NCBI RefSeq assembly: GCF_009827055.1
Contig: NZ_WUMK01000004.1
Span: 248,001-312,000 of the forward strand
Direction: 5' to 3'
Origin: Shinella kummerowiae
GTDB lineage: Bacteria > Pseudomonadota > Alphaproteobacteria > Rhizobiales > Rhizobiaceae
Length of the DNA stretch: 64,000 nucleotides
A model generated the notes under the pieces. It had not been told where the DNA came from, did no database searches, and saw nothing but the letters and a program-made list of their open reading frames with translations. Each line of letters starts with the position of its first letter. Within the stretch, counting starts at the first letter, position 1. This document shows, in pieces, positions 45,055 through 54,698 of the stretch. The position numbers were made by a program, and so were the translations under genes.

Positions 45055-46857
45055 TCAGAACGCCTTCGCAGCATCGAGCACGCGAAACTGCATGCGCCGG
45101 CTGCCCTGCCAGCTATCGGCGGAAAGCGTGCCCGCAAGATGCACCGCCTGGCCGCGTTCCTTCATCAGGAAGAGGCCGAGATCGGCTTCGGCGGCACGGA
45201 ACGCCATGGCATCCAGGCGACCGCCATCGGGGCCTTCCAGACCGATGCGCAGGTGATTGACGCCGACCGGGCGCACATCGCGCACGCGGTGCGCCGGTAG
45301 CGCGAAAATCGGCTGCGGGTGGCCGGAGCCATAGGGGCCGGCCTGTTCGAGCTGGTCGGCGAGCGCCAGCGTCGCGCCGCTTGCGCTCAGCGCGCCGTCG
45401 ATCTTCAGCGTTTCCACGGCCACCAGGTCGCGCACGGCGCGTTCGGCGCGCTCCTCGAAGAAACTGCGCAGGCGGCCGAGATTGCTCCGCTCCACGGTCA
45501 GGCCGGCGGCCATGGCGTGGCCGCCGCCTTTCACGAGGATCCCCTCTTCCACGGCGGCGCGCACCATGCGGCCCATGTCGAAGCCGCTGATCGAGCGGCC
45601 GGAGCCGGTGCCCTTGCCCGATGGGTCGAAGGCGATGGCGAAGGCGGGGCGGCGGAACCGGTCCTTGAGACGCGAAGCGAGCAGGCCGACGACGCCGGGG
45701 TGCCAGCCCTCGCGAGCGGTGAGAATCACCGAGGCACCGTCACCCGTGCCATATTCCGCCTGCGCTTCGGCCTCCGCCTCGGCGAGCATCGCGGCCTCCA
45801 TGGCCTGGCGCTCGCGATTGAGCTCGTCGAGCTGCTTGGTGATGCGCTCGGCCTCGCCCGGCTCGTCGATCGTCAGGAGCCGGCTGCCGAGCGCCGCATC
45901 GCCGATGCGCCCGCCGGCATTGATGCGTGGGCCGACGAGAAAACCGAGATGATAAGGCGTCACCGGCCCGCCGATACCCGCCTGCTTGAGAAGCGCCGTC
46001 AGCCCCGCATTGCCGAGATGACGCGCGGCGACCAGGCCCTTCACCACATAGGCACGGTTCAGGCCCTTGAGCGGCACCACGTCGCAGACCGTGGAAAGCG
46101 CCACGAGATCGAGCATGGAAAGAAGATCGAAGCCCGCGGCCCGCGTATCGCCGCGCGACCGCAAGAACCGCTGCAGGGCCACCAGCACGAGGAAGACGAC
46201 ACCGGCGGCGGAAAGATGCCCCTGCCCCGAAAGATCGTCCTCACGGTTCGGATTGACCAGCGCCAGCGCCGGCGGCAGGTCCTCGCCGACCTGGTGGTGG
46301 TCGAGAACGACGACGTCGATGCCGCGTTCGCGCGCCACGGCAAGCGATTCGTGGCTGGTCGAGCCACAATCGACGGTGACGATGAGCTGCGCGCCGCGCT
46401 CGATGAGCTGGGCGATGGCGTTGGGGTTGGGGCCGTAACCCTCGAAAATCCGGTCCGGGATGTAGATTTCCGCCTGAACGCCGAAATGCGCGAGGAAACG
46501 ATAGAGAAGTGCGGAGGACGCGGCGCCATCGACGTCGTAGTCGCCGAAGATCGCCACCCGTTCCCCACGTTCGATGGCGCGTGCCAGCCGCTCCACCGCT
46601 GCTTCGCAATCCATCAGGCTGTAGGGCTCCGGCATCAGGCGCCGCAAGGTCGGGTCGAGGAATTCGAGCGCACCGTCGAACGACACGCCGCGGCCCGCCA
46701 GCACGCGGGAGATCAGGTCCGGCAGGCCGTGGCTCTGGCTCATCGCCAAGGCGCGGTTTTCCCCCGCCTGATCGAGCCGCGCCACCCAGCGCTGGCCGGT
46801 CGCCGAGCGCTCGACGCCGAGAAAGGCCCGGCTGACGGGATCTGCGTTTTCCAACAT
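45055..46857 (-). CDS. recJ: Single-stranded-DNA-specific exonuclease RecJ
   Basis: A 600-residue 5'-3' exonuclease of the DHH family. Visible catalytic strings: GDYDVDGAASS (about 100), VTVDCG (about 155), VLDHHQ (about 180) and the DHHA1 domain with VKGGGHAMAAG (about 470). It works in recombination and base-excision or mismatch repair. The start at 46857 (MLENADPVSRAFLG) follows AGGAGC; the open frame beyond it comes from a repeat element. The downstream end faces the tRNA-Glu cluster. Confidence 0.95.
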   Translation of the reverse strand: MLENADPVSRAFLGVERSATGQRWVARLDQAGENRALAMSQSHGLPDLISRVLAGRGVSFDGALEFLDPTLRRLMPEPYSLMDCEAAVERLARAIERGERVAIFGDYDVDGAASSALLYRFLAHFGVQAEIYIPDRIFEGYGPNPNAIAQLIERGAQLIVTVDCGSTSHESLAVARERGIDVVVLDHHQVGEDLPPALALVNPNREDDLSGQGHLSAAGVVFLVLVALQRFLRSRGDTRAAGFDLLSMLDLVALSTVCDVVPLKGLNRAYVVKGLVAARHLGNAGLTALLKQAGIGGPVTPYHLGFLVGPRINAGGRIGDAALGSRLLTIDEPGEAERITKQLDELNRERQAMEAAMLAEAEAEAQAEYGTGDGASVILTAREGWHPGVVGLLASRLKDRFRRPAFAIAFDPSGKGTGSGRSISGFDMGRMVRAAVEEGILVKGGGHAMAAGLTVERSNLGRLRSFFEERAERAVRDLVAVETLKIDGALSASGATLALADQLEQAGPYGSGHPQPIFALPAHRVRDVRPVGVNHLRIGLEGPDGGRLDAMAFRAAEADLGLFLMKERGQAVHLAGTLSADSWQGSRRMQFRVLDAAKAF

Positions 46858-46911
46858 GCGTTTCGCTCCTGCCTCCAGACCGCTTAAAGTCCCAAAAACC
46901 TCTCCTTCGTC

Positions 46912-46980
46912 ATGCTCGGGCTCGACCCGAGCATCCACAAACCGTCGAGAAGAATGGATCCTCGGCGCGAGGCCGAGGAT
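46912..46980. repeat. Tandem-hairpin palindromic element (REP-like)
   Basis: Two 9-base-pair hairpins in tandem: ATGCTCGGG/CCCGAGCAT at 46912-46934 (loop CTCGA) and ATCCTCGGC/GCCGAGGAT at 46958-46980. The ATCCTCGG theme is common in alphaproteobacterial intergenic repeats. It lies between hom and recJ, upstream of recJ and downstream of hom. Confidence 0.7.
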
Positions 46981-47044
46981 GACGGCAGTGGGTGGGCAAG
47001 GCTTGTCGGCAACCTCATAGCATGCCGGACGGGAGAACGGGCAA

Positions 47045-48367
47045 TCAGGCGGTCTTCGGGCGCTCGATGCGGATCACCTGCGGCTCGCCGACCAGATAGC
47101 CCTCGCTCTTGATGGAGGCGACGGCCTTGCGGACGGAATCCTCCATCGTCGCGTGCGTGACGAGGATGATCGTCTTCGGATCGGTCGATTCAGCACTTGC
47201 CTGCGCGCGCTGAACGATCGATTCGAGCGAGATGCCGTTTTCCGCCATGTGCTTGGCGATGCTGGCGAAGACACCGGTGCGGTCTTCCACCGACAGGCGA
47301 ATGAAGTAGCCGCCGTGATGTTTGCGGATCTGTGCGCGCTTGTAGGGCGCCAGCGCTGCCGCCGGCCGGCCGAGAACCGGCACGGTCTGCGCGCCGGGGC
47401 GGCTCTTGGCGATGTCGGCGATGTCGCCGAGCACCGCCGAGGCCGTGGCATTGCCCCCCGCCCCCGGACCGACCATCAGCAATTCGCCGAGAATGTCCGA
47501 TTCGATCGCCACCGCATTGGTCACGCCGTCGACCTGGGCGATGACTGAATCGAGCGGCACCATGGTCGGGTGCACGCGCTGTTCGACGCCGGTATCGGTC
47601 TTCTGCGCCACGCCGAGCAGCTTGATGCGGTAGCCGAGATCGGCGGCCGCACGGATGTCGTCGATCGAGATGTTGGTGATGCCTTCGAGATAGATGTCGT
47701 CGGCCGAGATCTTCGTGCCGAAGGCCAGCGTCGTCAGGATCGACAGTTTGTGCGCCGTGTCGTTGCCCTCGATGTCGAAGGCCGGATCGGCTTCGGCATA
47801 ACCGAGGCGCTGGGCCTCCTTGAGGCAGGCCTCGAAGGACAGGCCTTCCTTCTCCATCTTGGTCAGGATGTAGTTGCAGGTGCCGTTCATGATGCCGTAG
47901 ACGCGGGAAATCGTGTTGCCGGTGAGCGATTCCCGCAGCGCCTTGATGACCGGAATGCCGCCGGCGACGGCCGCCTCATAGTTGAGAATGCAACCGTTCT
48001 TTTCCGCGATGACGGCGAGTTCCACACCGTGCGCGGCCAGCAGCGCCTTGTTGGCCGTCACGACATGCACGCCGCGCGACAGCGCCGCCTTGACGGCCGA
48101 ATAGGCCGGATCGCCCGCCCCGCCCATCAGTTCGACGAAAACGTCGATCTTCGCATCACGCGCCAGCGCAACCGCGTCATCGAACCATTCCGCCGAAGAC
48201 AGATCGACGCCACGATCGCGGCCCTTGGTGCGCGCTGTGACCGCCACAATCTCGATCGGCCGGCCGCATGTCGTGGTGAGCATGTCCCTGCGTTCGACGA
48301 GAATCTTCGCGAGCGAGGCACCAACGGTACCCAAGCCCGCAATGCCGATCTTCAGGGCATCAGCCAT
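47045..48367 (-). CDS. hom: Homoserine dehydrogenase
   Basis: A 440-residue enzyme reducing aspartate semialdehyde to homoserine (threonine/methionine branch). NAD(P) motif GIAGLGTVGASL at the start, VVTANKALLA near 110, GIMNGTCNYIL near 165, and a C-terminal ACT domain (about 355 to 430) for threonine feedback. The ATG at 48367 (MADALKIG) has AGGA at a better distance than the one at 48373. The aminotransferase gene ends 1 codon-scale gap upstream (58 bases). Confidence 0.97.
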   Translation of the reverse strand: MADALKIGIAGLGTVGASLAKILVERRDMLTTTCGRPIEIVAVTARTKGRDRGVDLSSAEWFDDAVALARDAKIDVFVELMGGAGDPAYSAVKAALSRGVHVVTANKALLAAHGVELAVIAEKNGCILNYEAAVAGGIPVIKALRESLTGNTISRVYGIMNGTCNYILTKMEKEGLSFEACLKEAQRLGYAEADPAFDIEGNDTAHKLSILTTLAFGTKISADDIYLEGITNISIDDIRAAADLGYRIKLLGVAQKTDTGVEQRVHPTMVPLDSVIAQVDGVTNAVAIESDILGELLMVGPGAGGNATASAVLGDIADIAKSRPGAQTVPVLGRPAAALAPYKRAQIRKHHGGYFIRLSVEDRTGVFASIAKHMAENGISLESIVQRAQASAESTDPKTIILVTHATMEDSVRKAVASIKSEGYLVGEPQVIRIERPKTA

Positions 48368-48425
48368 GGTCATGTCCTATGTTTGGGAAGGAAACCCTCC
48401 GCGGGTCACGCGGAGGGTGGTTGTG

Positions 48426-49643
48426 TCAACGGTGGGCGTTCAGCGAGATGACGTTGTGCATCGTCTCGTCGGCCGTGGAGAGGAACTTCTTGATGTTGCG
48501 CGCCGCTTGGCGGATGCGGTGCTCGTTCTCGACCAGCGCGAGACGAACGTAGTCATCCCCCATCTCGCCGAAGCCGATGCCGGGTGCGACCGCGACATCC
48601 GCCTTCTCGACGAGCAGCTTGGAGAACTCCAGCGAACCGAGATGACGGAACTTTTCCGGGATTTTTGCCCAGGCGAACATGGTCGCTGCCGGCGGCGGAA
48701 CCTCGAAGCCGGCCTTGCCGAACGCATCGACCATCACGTCGCGGCGGCGCTTGTAGATGTTGCGCACTTCCGCGATGTCCGAACCGTCGCCGTTCAGCGC
48801 ATGCGTCGCCGCCACCTGGATCGGCGTAAAGGCGCCGTAGTCGAGATAGGACTTCACGCGCGTCAGGGCGGCGATCAGGCGCTCGTTGCCGACGGCAAAG
48901 CCCATGCGCCAGCCAGGCATGGAGAAGGTCTTCGACATGGAGGTGAATTCGACGGTGATGTCGATGGCGCCCGGCACTTCCAGCACCGACGGCGGCGGCG
49001 TGTCGTCGAAGTAGATTTCCGAATAGGCAAGGTCGGACAGAACGATGATGTCGTGCTTCTTCGCGAATGCCACGACGTCCTTGTAGAAATCGAGCGTCGC
49101 GACATGCGCCGTCGGGTTCGACGGGTAGTTGATGATCAGCGCCAGCGGCTTCGGGATCGAATGGCGCACCGCGCGCTCGAGCGGCGGGAAGAAGCTTTCG
49201 TCCGGCTCGACCGACATGGAACGGATCACGCCGCCGGCCATCAGGAAGCCGAAGGCGTGGATCGGATAGGTCGGGTTCGGGCACAGGATGACGTCGCCAG
49301 GCGCGGTGATCGCCTGCGCCATGTTGGCAAAACCTTCCTTGGAGCCCAGCGTCGCAACGACCTGGGTCTCCGGATTGAGCTTCACGCCAAAACGGCGGGC
49401 GTAATAGGCGGCCTGGGCGCGGCGCAGGCCCGGAATGCCCTTGGAGGAGGAGTAACGGTGCGTGCGCGGGTCCTGAACCACTTCGCACAGCTTGTCGACG
49501 ATCGCCTTGGGCGTCGGCAGATCGGGGTTGCCCATGCCAAGGTCGATGATATCGGCACCACCCGCTCGCGCGCTTGCTTTCAAACGGTTGACCTGTTCGA
49601 AAACATACGGCGGCAGACGCCGGACCTTGTGAAACTCTTCCAT
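48426..49643 (-). CDS. Class I/II aminotransferase (AlaC-like)
   Basis: A 405-residue PLP enzyme. It starts MEEFHKVRRLPPYVFEQVN; substrate/PLP strings include IIDLGMGNPDLPTP, NYPSNPTAHV and the Schiff-base lysine in SMSKTFSMPGWRMGF. The pattern matches the alanine-forming AlaC/LL-DAP aminotransferase-like group. Its position immediately upstream of hom, in the same direction, suggests a shared amino-acid transcript. Exact substrate uncertain. Confidence 0.9.
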   Translation of the reverse strand: MEEFHKVRRLPPYVFEQVNRLKASARAGGADIIDLGMGNPDLPTPKAIVDKLCEVVQDPRTHRYSSSKGIPGLRRAQAAYYARRFGVKLNPETQVVATLGSKEGFANMAQAITAPGDVILCPNPTYPIHAFGFLMAGGVIRSMSVEPDESFFPPLERAVRHSIPKPLALIINYPSNPTAHVATLDFYKDVVAFAKKHDIIVLSDLAYSEIYFDDTPPPSVLEVPGAIDITVEFTSMSKTFSMPGWRMGFAVGNERLIAALTRVKSYLDYGAFTPIQVAATHALNGDGSDIAEVRNIYKRRRDVMVDAFGKAGFEVPPPAATMFAWAKIPEKFRHLGSLEFSKLLVEKADVAVAPGIGFGEMGDDYVRLALVENEHRIRQAARNIKKFLSTADETMHNVISLNAHR

Positions 49644-49817
49644 TTTTAACCCCGTTGGGCGCGAAGCCCCTCCGGCGGCCCTGCCGGACGACGCAAAACT
49701 CCGCGCGAATCAAGTGATCGGTTACGGACAAAAGCGTTCAAAATGAAGGCGCTCCGCCCGGCCGACGGCCAAGTGGCCGTCATCCGCTTTGCTGCCAAAC
49801 GGCAAGAAAGGCAAGTG

Positions 49818-50159
49818 TTAATTCTTGCCTTCGATCTGCGAAAGCGTCGCCTGGCCGTGACCGTCGCGCAATGCTTGCAATTCGGCGAGTTGGCGGCGGT
49901 ATTCGGCGTCCGAAATCGCCCCCGAGCGGCGCCGTGCCGTCAGCGCCGTCAGGCGTGCGCTGTAGGTGGCGGCTTCCTCGTCGCTCATCTGCTGTGTTTC
50001 GGCGCTAACGATGGCGGTAATGTCCGGATAGGCGGCGGAACGGTCGGCGCCGGTATTGACCGTCGAGGCCGTCTCGGTCGTCGAAGCGCAGGAGGCGAAA
50101 ACGACCGGCATGGCGGCCATGAGAAGGGCGGCGCTCAAGCGCCTGAATTCGAACGCCAT
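49818..50159 (-). CDS. Small lipoprotein with SHOCT-like C-terminus
   Basis: A 113-residue protein. Signal with lipobox FASC near residue 23, a Ser/Thr-rich linker, then a charged helix-turn-helix segment (TARRRSGAISDAEYRRQLAELQAL) resembling a SHOCT oligomerisation module. It is divergent from phaC (125 bases apart). Function unknown; likely anchored in the envelope. Confidence 0.75.
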   Translation of the reverse strand: MAFEFRRLSAALLMAAMPVVFASCASTTETASTVNTGADRSAAYPDITAIVSAETQQMSDEEAATYSARLTALTARRRSGAISDAEYRRQLAELQALRDGHGQATLSQIEGKN

Positions 50160-50284
50160 GGGGACGTATGCTCCTGTCGAGACGACCGGTTCCGGATAAT
50201 GCCGCTAGAGGCTGTCAGGCCCTTGTAATCTGTTTCGTTCAGAATGTAAAAATACAAAAGTAACAATAAAATCGGGAGGGAACG

Positions 50285-52141
50285 ATGGCCGATGAACGCA
50301 AAGCGAATGAACGCGATGCGGCCGGAGTGAAGCCCGGTTTACAGCCGTTCGACCCCGCCACGATCGAACCCTATATCGTCAAGGACCCCGAGGCGCTGAC
50401 GGTCAACCTCGCCCGCACGGTCGAGCAACTCGGCAAGGCCGCCTCCGCCTGGCTCGCCCCCCGCGAAAGCGGCGAGAAGGTCGACACTGTCTCCGAGCCG
50501 ATGGTCGACATGGTCAAGACGCTCTCCAAGGTGTCGGAATATTGGCTGGCGGACCCGCGCCGCACGCTCGAAGCCCAGACCCTGCTGCTCGGCAGCTATT
50601 TCAACATCTGGTCGCGCACCCTCAACCGCATCGGTGGCCAGGAGGTCGAGCAGGCCCCCGACCCGCACAGCAAGGACAAGCGCTTCGCCGATGAAGACTG
50701 GATCAAGAACCCGTTCTTCGATTTCCTGCGGCAGGCCTATTTCGTGACCTCCGACTGGGCGGAGAAGCTGGTCGCGGATGCGGAAGGCCTGGATGAGCAT
50801 ACGCGCCACAAGGCCGGCTTCTACGTGAAGCAGATCGCGAGCGCCATTTCGCCGAGCAACTTCGTCACCACCAACCCGCAGCTCTACCGCGAGACGGTCG
50901 CCTCGAGCGGCGCCAACCTCGTGCGCGGCATGAAGATGCTGGCCGAGGATATCGCCGCCGGCCGCGGCGACCTCAAGCTGCGCCAGACCGACACCTCCAA
51001 ATTCGCCATCGGCGAAAACATGGCGCTCACCCCCGGCAAGGTTCTGGCGCAGAGCGATGTCTGCCAGGTGATCCAGTACGACGCGACGACGGAAAGGGTG
51101 CTGAAGCGCCCTCTCCTCATCTGCCCGCCATGGATCAACAAATTCTACATTCTCGACCTCAACCCCGCGAAATCCTTCATCAAATGGGCCGTCGACCAGG
51201 GGCATACGGTCTTCGTCATTTCCTGGGTGAACCCGGACGAGCGTCACGCCACGAAGGACTGGGAGGCCTATGCCCGCGAGGGTGTCGGCTTCGCCCTCGA
51301 CACGATCAAGCAGGCGACCGGCGAGGATGAGGTGAACGCCATCGGCTATTGCGTCGGCGGCACTCTGCTGGCGGCGACACTCGCCCTGCACGGGCAGGAA
51401 GGCGACAAGCGCATCCGCTCGGCCACGCTGTTCACCACCCAGGTGGATTTCACCCATGCCGGCGACCTGAAGGTCTTTGCCGACGAGGAGCAGATCGACC
51501 TCATCGAGCGCGGCATGAAGACGACGGGCTATCTCGACGGCTCGAAGATGGCGACCGCCTTCAACATGCTGCGCGCCTCCGAACTGATCTGGCCCTATTT
51601 CGTCAACAACTACCTGAAGGGCCAGGATCCGATGCCCTTCGACCTGCTCTACTGGAACTCAGATTCCACGCGAATGCCTGCCGCCAACCACTCGTTTTAT
51701 CTGCGTAATTGTTATCTGAAGAATACGCTCACCAAGGGCGAAATGGTGCTGGCCGGCAAGACGCTGTCGTTGAAGGACGTCAAGATCCCGATCTACAATC
51801 TCGCCACCAAGGAAGACCATATCGCGCCGGCGAAGTCGGTCTTCGTCGGCAGCCAGTTCTTCGGCGGCAAGGTCACCTATGTCATGGCGGGGTCCGGCCA
51901 CATTGCCGGCGTCGTCAATCCGCCGGACAAGATGAAGTACCAGTTCTGGACAGGCGGCCCTGTAAAGGGTGAGTTCGAGGACTGGGTGAAGAAGGCGGAC
52001 GAGACGCCCGGTTCCTGGTGGCCGCACTGGCACGCCTGGATCAAGGCCGAGGACGACCGCATGGTGCCGGCGCGCAAGACCGGCGGCAGCATGAATTCCC
52101 TCGAGGAAGCGCCCGGCTCCTATGTGCGTGTGCGTGCCTGA
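50285..52141 (+). CDS. phaC: Class I polyhydroxyalkanoate synthase
   Basis: A 618-residue polymerase making PHB-type storage granules from 3-hydroxyacyl-CoA. The lipase-like box GYCVGG (about residue 356) holds the catalytic Cys; the Asp lies in LYWNSDSTRMP and the His in GSGHIAG. The N-terminal part is the typical PhaC_N domain. GGGAGG precedes the ATG. The downstream genes sfsA, map and radC follow closely (6, 30 and 7 bases), so they may form one transcript. Confidence 0.96.
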   Translation: MADERKANERDAAGVKPGLQPFDPATIEPYIVKDPEALTVNLARTVEQLGKAASAWLAPRESGEKVDTVSEPMVDMVKTLSKVSEYWLADPRRTLEAQTLLLGSYFNIWSRTLNRIGGQEVEQAPDPHSKDKRFADEDWIKNPFFDFLRQAYFVTSDWAEKLVADAEGLDEHTRHKAGFYVKQIASAISPSNFVTTNPQLYRETVASSGANLVRGMKMLAEDIAAGRGDLKLRQTDTSKFAIGENMALTPGKVLAQSDVCQVIQYDATTERVLKRPLLICPPWINKFYILDLNPAKSFIKWAVDQGHTVFVISWVNPDERHATKDWEAYAREGVGFALDTIKQATGEDEVNAIGYCVGGTLLAATLALHGQEGDKRIRSATLFTTQVDFTHAGDLKVFADEEQIDLIERGMKTTGYLDGSKMATAFNMLRASELIWPYFVNNYLKGQDPMPFDLLYWNSDSTRMPAANHSFYLRNCYLKNTLTKGEMVLAGKTLSLKDVKIPIYNLATKEDHIAPAKSVFVGSQFFGGKVTYVMAGSGHIAGVVNPPDKMKYQFWTGGPVKGEFEDWVKKADETPGSWWPHWHAWIKAEDDRMVPARKTGGSMNSLEEAPGSYVRVRA

Positions 52142-52147
52142 AACGAC

Positions 52148-52867
52148 ATGAAATTTGATCCGCCGCTCGTCTCCGGCACCCTCGTGCAGCGCTACAAGCG
52201 CTTCCTGTTCGACGCCATTCTCGACGATGGTTCGGCGATCACCGGCTCGTGCCCCAATACCGGCTCCATGCGTGGCCTGACGGCACCAGGCTCGCGCATC
52301 TGGATGTCGACAAGCGACAGCCCGACGCGAAAGCACCGCCACCGGCTGGAGCTGGTGGAGGCGGACGACACGGTCGTCGGCGTCAATACCGGCCTGCCGA
52401 ACCGGCTTGCCGAGGAAGCGATCCGCGCCGGTCTCGTCGCCGATCTCGGTACCTATCCCGTGCTGGAACGGGAACGGAAATACGGCCGCAATTCGCGCAT
52501 CGACATCCTGCTTTCCGGTCCCGATCGGCCGGCGGCCTATGTCGAGGTCAAGAACGTGCATTTCCGCCGCACCCCCGACCTTGCCGAATTTCCCGACACG
52601 GTGACGGAGCGCGGCGCCAAGCACCTCGAAGAGCTCGGCGACATGGCCGAGGCCGGCTTTCGCGCCGTCATGCTCTATCTCATCCAGCGCGAGGACTGCG
52701 AACGCTTCCGGATCTGCGCCGACCTCGACCCGGCCTATGCGGCCGGCTTCCGACGGGCGCGGGCGCGCGGCGTCGAGGCCTATGCGGTCAAATGTGCGGT
52801 TACACCCCGGCAAATCCAGCCCGTCGCATCGATCGCCATGGACGAACCCGGTGCCGCTGCTTTATGA
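52148..52867 (+). CDS. sfsA: SfsA-family DNA-binding/nuclease-like protein
   Basis: A 239-residue protein. It opens [20 protein letters not shown] with the PNTGSM segment near 36, then [10 protein letters not shown] and [10 protein letters not shown] (a D...ExK nuclease-like core) and [15 protein letters not shown]. Known as sugar-fermentation stimulation protein; the fold suggests a nuclease relative. Six bases downstream of phaC. Confidence 0.93.
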   Translation: MKFDPPLVSGTLVQRYKRFLFDAILDDGSAITGSCPNTGSMRGLTAPGSRIWMSTSDSPTRKHRHRLELVEADDTVVGVNTGLPNRLAEEAIRAGLVADLGTYPVLERERKYGRNSRIDILLSGPDRPAAYVEVKNVHFRRTPDLAEFPDTVTERGAKHLEELGDMAEAGFRAVMLYLIQREDCERFRICADLDPAYAAGFRRARARGVEAYAVKCAVTPRQIQPVASIAMDEPGAAAL

Positions 52868-52897
52868 ACAGTCCCAAAGACTAGCGAAAGTTCGACC

Positions 52898-53725
52898 ATG
52901 GTGACCTATATCGACGCGACCTCCGCGCCGCTGAAGAACACGGGCGTGATCCGCCTCTACGACGCAGACGCCTTTGCCGGCATGCGCAAGGCCTGCCAGC
53001 TGACGGCACGCTGCCTCGATGAGCTCTATCCGCTGGTGAAGCCGGGCGTGGCCACCGATGTCATCGACCGCTTCGTCTTCGAATTCGGCATGGATCACGG
53101 CGCGCTGCCCGCCACGCTGAACTATCGCGGTTACACCAAGTCGAGCTGCACCTCGATCAACCACGTCGTCTGCCACGGCATTCCCAATGACAAGCCGCTG
53201 CGCGAAGGCGACGTCGTCAATATCGACGTCACCTATATCCTCGACGGCTGGCATGGCGATTCGAGCCGCATGTATCCGGTCGGCGAGATCAAGCGCGCCG
53301 CCGAGCGCCTGCTGGAAGTCACCCATGAATGCCTGATGCGCGGCATCGCCGCCGTCCGGCCCGGTGCGCGCACCGGCGCGATCGGCGAGGCGATCCAGGC
53401 CCATGCGGAAGCCGAGCGCTGCTCGGTCGTGCGCGATTTCTGCGGCCACGGCGTCGGCCGGCTGTTCCACGACGCGCCGAACATCCTGCATTACGGCCGC
53501 GCCAACGAAGGCCCGGAGATGAAGGAAGGCATGATCTTCACCATCGAGCCGATGATCAATCTCGGTCGCCCGCATGTAAAAGTCCTGTCGGACGGCTGGA
53601 CGGCGGTAACGCGCGACCGCTCGCTGTCCGCGCAATATGAACACACGGTTGGCGTCACGGCGGACGGCTGCGAGATCTTCACCCTGTCGCCCGGCGGTCT
53701 CGACCGCCCCGGCCTTGCCGCATAG
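52898..53725 (+). CDS. map: Methionine aminopeptidase type I
   Basis: A 275-residue metalloenzyme removing N-terminal Met. Metal ligands in [16 protein letters not shown] (Asp pair), [11 protein letters not shown] (His), FTIEPMIN (Glu) and a terminal QYEHTVGVT (Glu). Typical length for the type Ia/Ib group. It lies between sfsA and radC, with 7 bases to the radC start. Confidence 0.96.
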   Translation: MVTYIDATSAPLKNTGVIRLYDADAFAGMRKACQLTARCLDELYPLVKPGVATDVIDRFVFEFGMDHGALPATLNYRGYTKSSCTSINHVVCHGIPNDKPLREGDVVNIDVTYILDGWHGDSSRMYPVGEIKRAAERLLEVTHECLMRGIAAVRPGARTGAIGEAIQAHAEAERCSVVRDFCGHGVGRLFHDAPNILHYGRANEGPEMKEGMIFTIEPMINLGRPHVKVLSDGWTAVTRDRSLSAQYEHTVGVTADGCEIFTLSPGGLDRPGLAA

Positions 53726-53732
53726 GCCGCCC

Positions 53733-54560
53733 ATGACAGGACCGCGCGGGCCAAAGCAGACGCCTCCCTCCGCCACGGCGGGGGCCGAGCCTGCGCCCGC
53801 CAGGGATCTGCTCTACGACACGGATGAGCGCGGTCACTTCTTCGAGCAGCCTGCCCGCGCGACACCGGCCAAGGCTATTGCGCTTGACGAAAAACACTAT
53901 CACGGCCACCGCGACCGGCTCCGGGCGCGTTTCAGCGCCAGCGGCGATGGCGCCCTTGCCGATTATGAAATCCTCGAACTGCTGCTCTTCCGGCTGATCC
54001 CGCGCCGCGATACCAAACCGGTGGCCAAGGCCCTGCTCGAGCGGTTCGGCACGCTGTCCGGCGTGCTCGGCGCGACGCCGGCACTTCTGCAGGAGGTGAA
54101 CGGCATCGGCGAAGTGGTTGCGATGGACCTGAAGCTGATCGCCGCCGTGGCACAGCGCTCATTGAAGAGCGAGATCCGCAACAAGACGGTGCTCGGCTCC
54201 TGGTCCTCGGTCATCCAGTATTGCCATGCCGTCATGGCGCACGAACCGCGCGAACAGTTCCGCATCCTCTTCCTCGACAAGCGCAACACGCTGATTGCCG
54301 ACGAGGTGCAGGGGCATGGTACGGTCGATCACACGCCGGTCTATCCGCGCGAAGTGGTGCGCCGGGCGCTGGAACTGTCGTCGACGGCGATCATCCTCGT
54401 CCACAATCACCCGTCCGGCGATCCGACCCCGTCGCGGGCCGACATCGACATGACGAAAACGATCGTGGACACCGCCCGCCCCCTTGGTATCACGGTGCAC
54501 GACCACATCATCATCGGCAAGGACGGCCATGCCAGTCTCAAGGGCTTGAGACTTATGTGA
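53733..54560 (+). CDS. radC: RadC/MPN-domain (JAMM) protein
   Basis: A 275-residue protein. It has an N-terminal helix-hairpin-helix region (about 75 to 130, with [15 protein letters not shown]) and a C-terminal JAMM domain with [15 protein letters not shown] (zinc site) and DHIIIGKDG. The first 50 residues are Pro/Ala-rich and probably flexible, a feature of rhizobial RadC. The role in DNA repair is debated. ATG at 53733, seven bases after map. Confidence 0.93.
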   Translation: MTGPRGPKQTPPSATAGAEPAPARDLLYDTDERGHFFEQPARATPAKAIALDEKHYHGHRDRLRARFSASGDGALADYEILELLLFRLIPRRDTKPVAKALLERFGTLSGVLGATPALLQEVNGIGEVVAMDLKLIAAVAQRSLKSEIRNKTVLGSWSSVIQYCHAVMAHEPREQFRILFLDKRNTLIADEVQGHGTVDHTPVYPREVVRRALELSSTAIILVHNHPSGDPTPSRADIDMTKTIVDTARPLGITVHDHIIIGKDGHASLKGLRLM

Positions 54561-54568
54561 TATCCCAA

Positions 54569-54596
54569 AATCGGATGGGCGTTCTTTCATCCGATT
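54569..54596 (+). terminator. Hairpin after radC
   Basis: AATCGGATG (54569-54577) pairs with CATCCGATT (54588-54596) around a 10-base loop; 8 bases after the stop. No T-run, so it is a probable rather than strong terminator. Confidence 0.5.
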
Positions 54597-54620
54597 GAAA
54601 TGCTTTGCTGTCACAGTCGG

Positions 54621-54649
54621 TTGACGTAATTTGAGACCGCGGAGACAAT
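54621..54649 (+). promoter_or_regulatory. Promoter of sthA
   Basis: TTGACG at 54621-54626, a 17-base spacer, GACAAT at 54644-54649, about 50 bases before the ATG. Confidence 0.5.
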
Positions 54650-54698
54650 TGCTGCAACGCAATACGATTCTTCCCGCACAGGACCAGGGCCATCTCAC

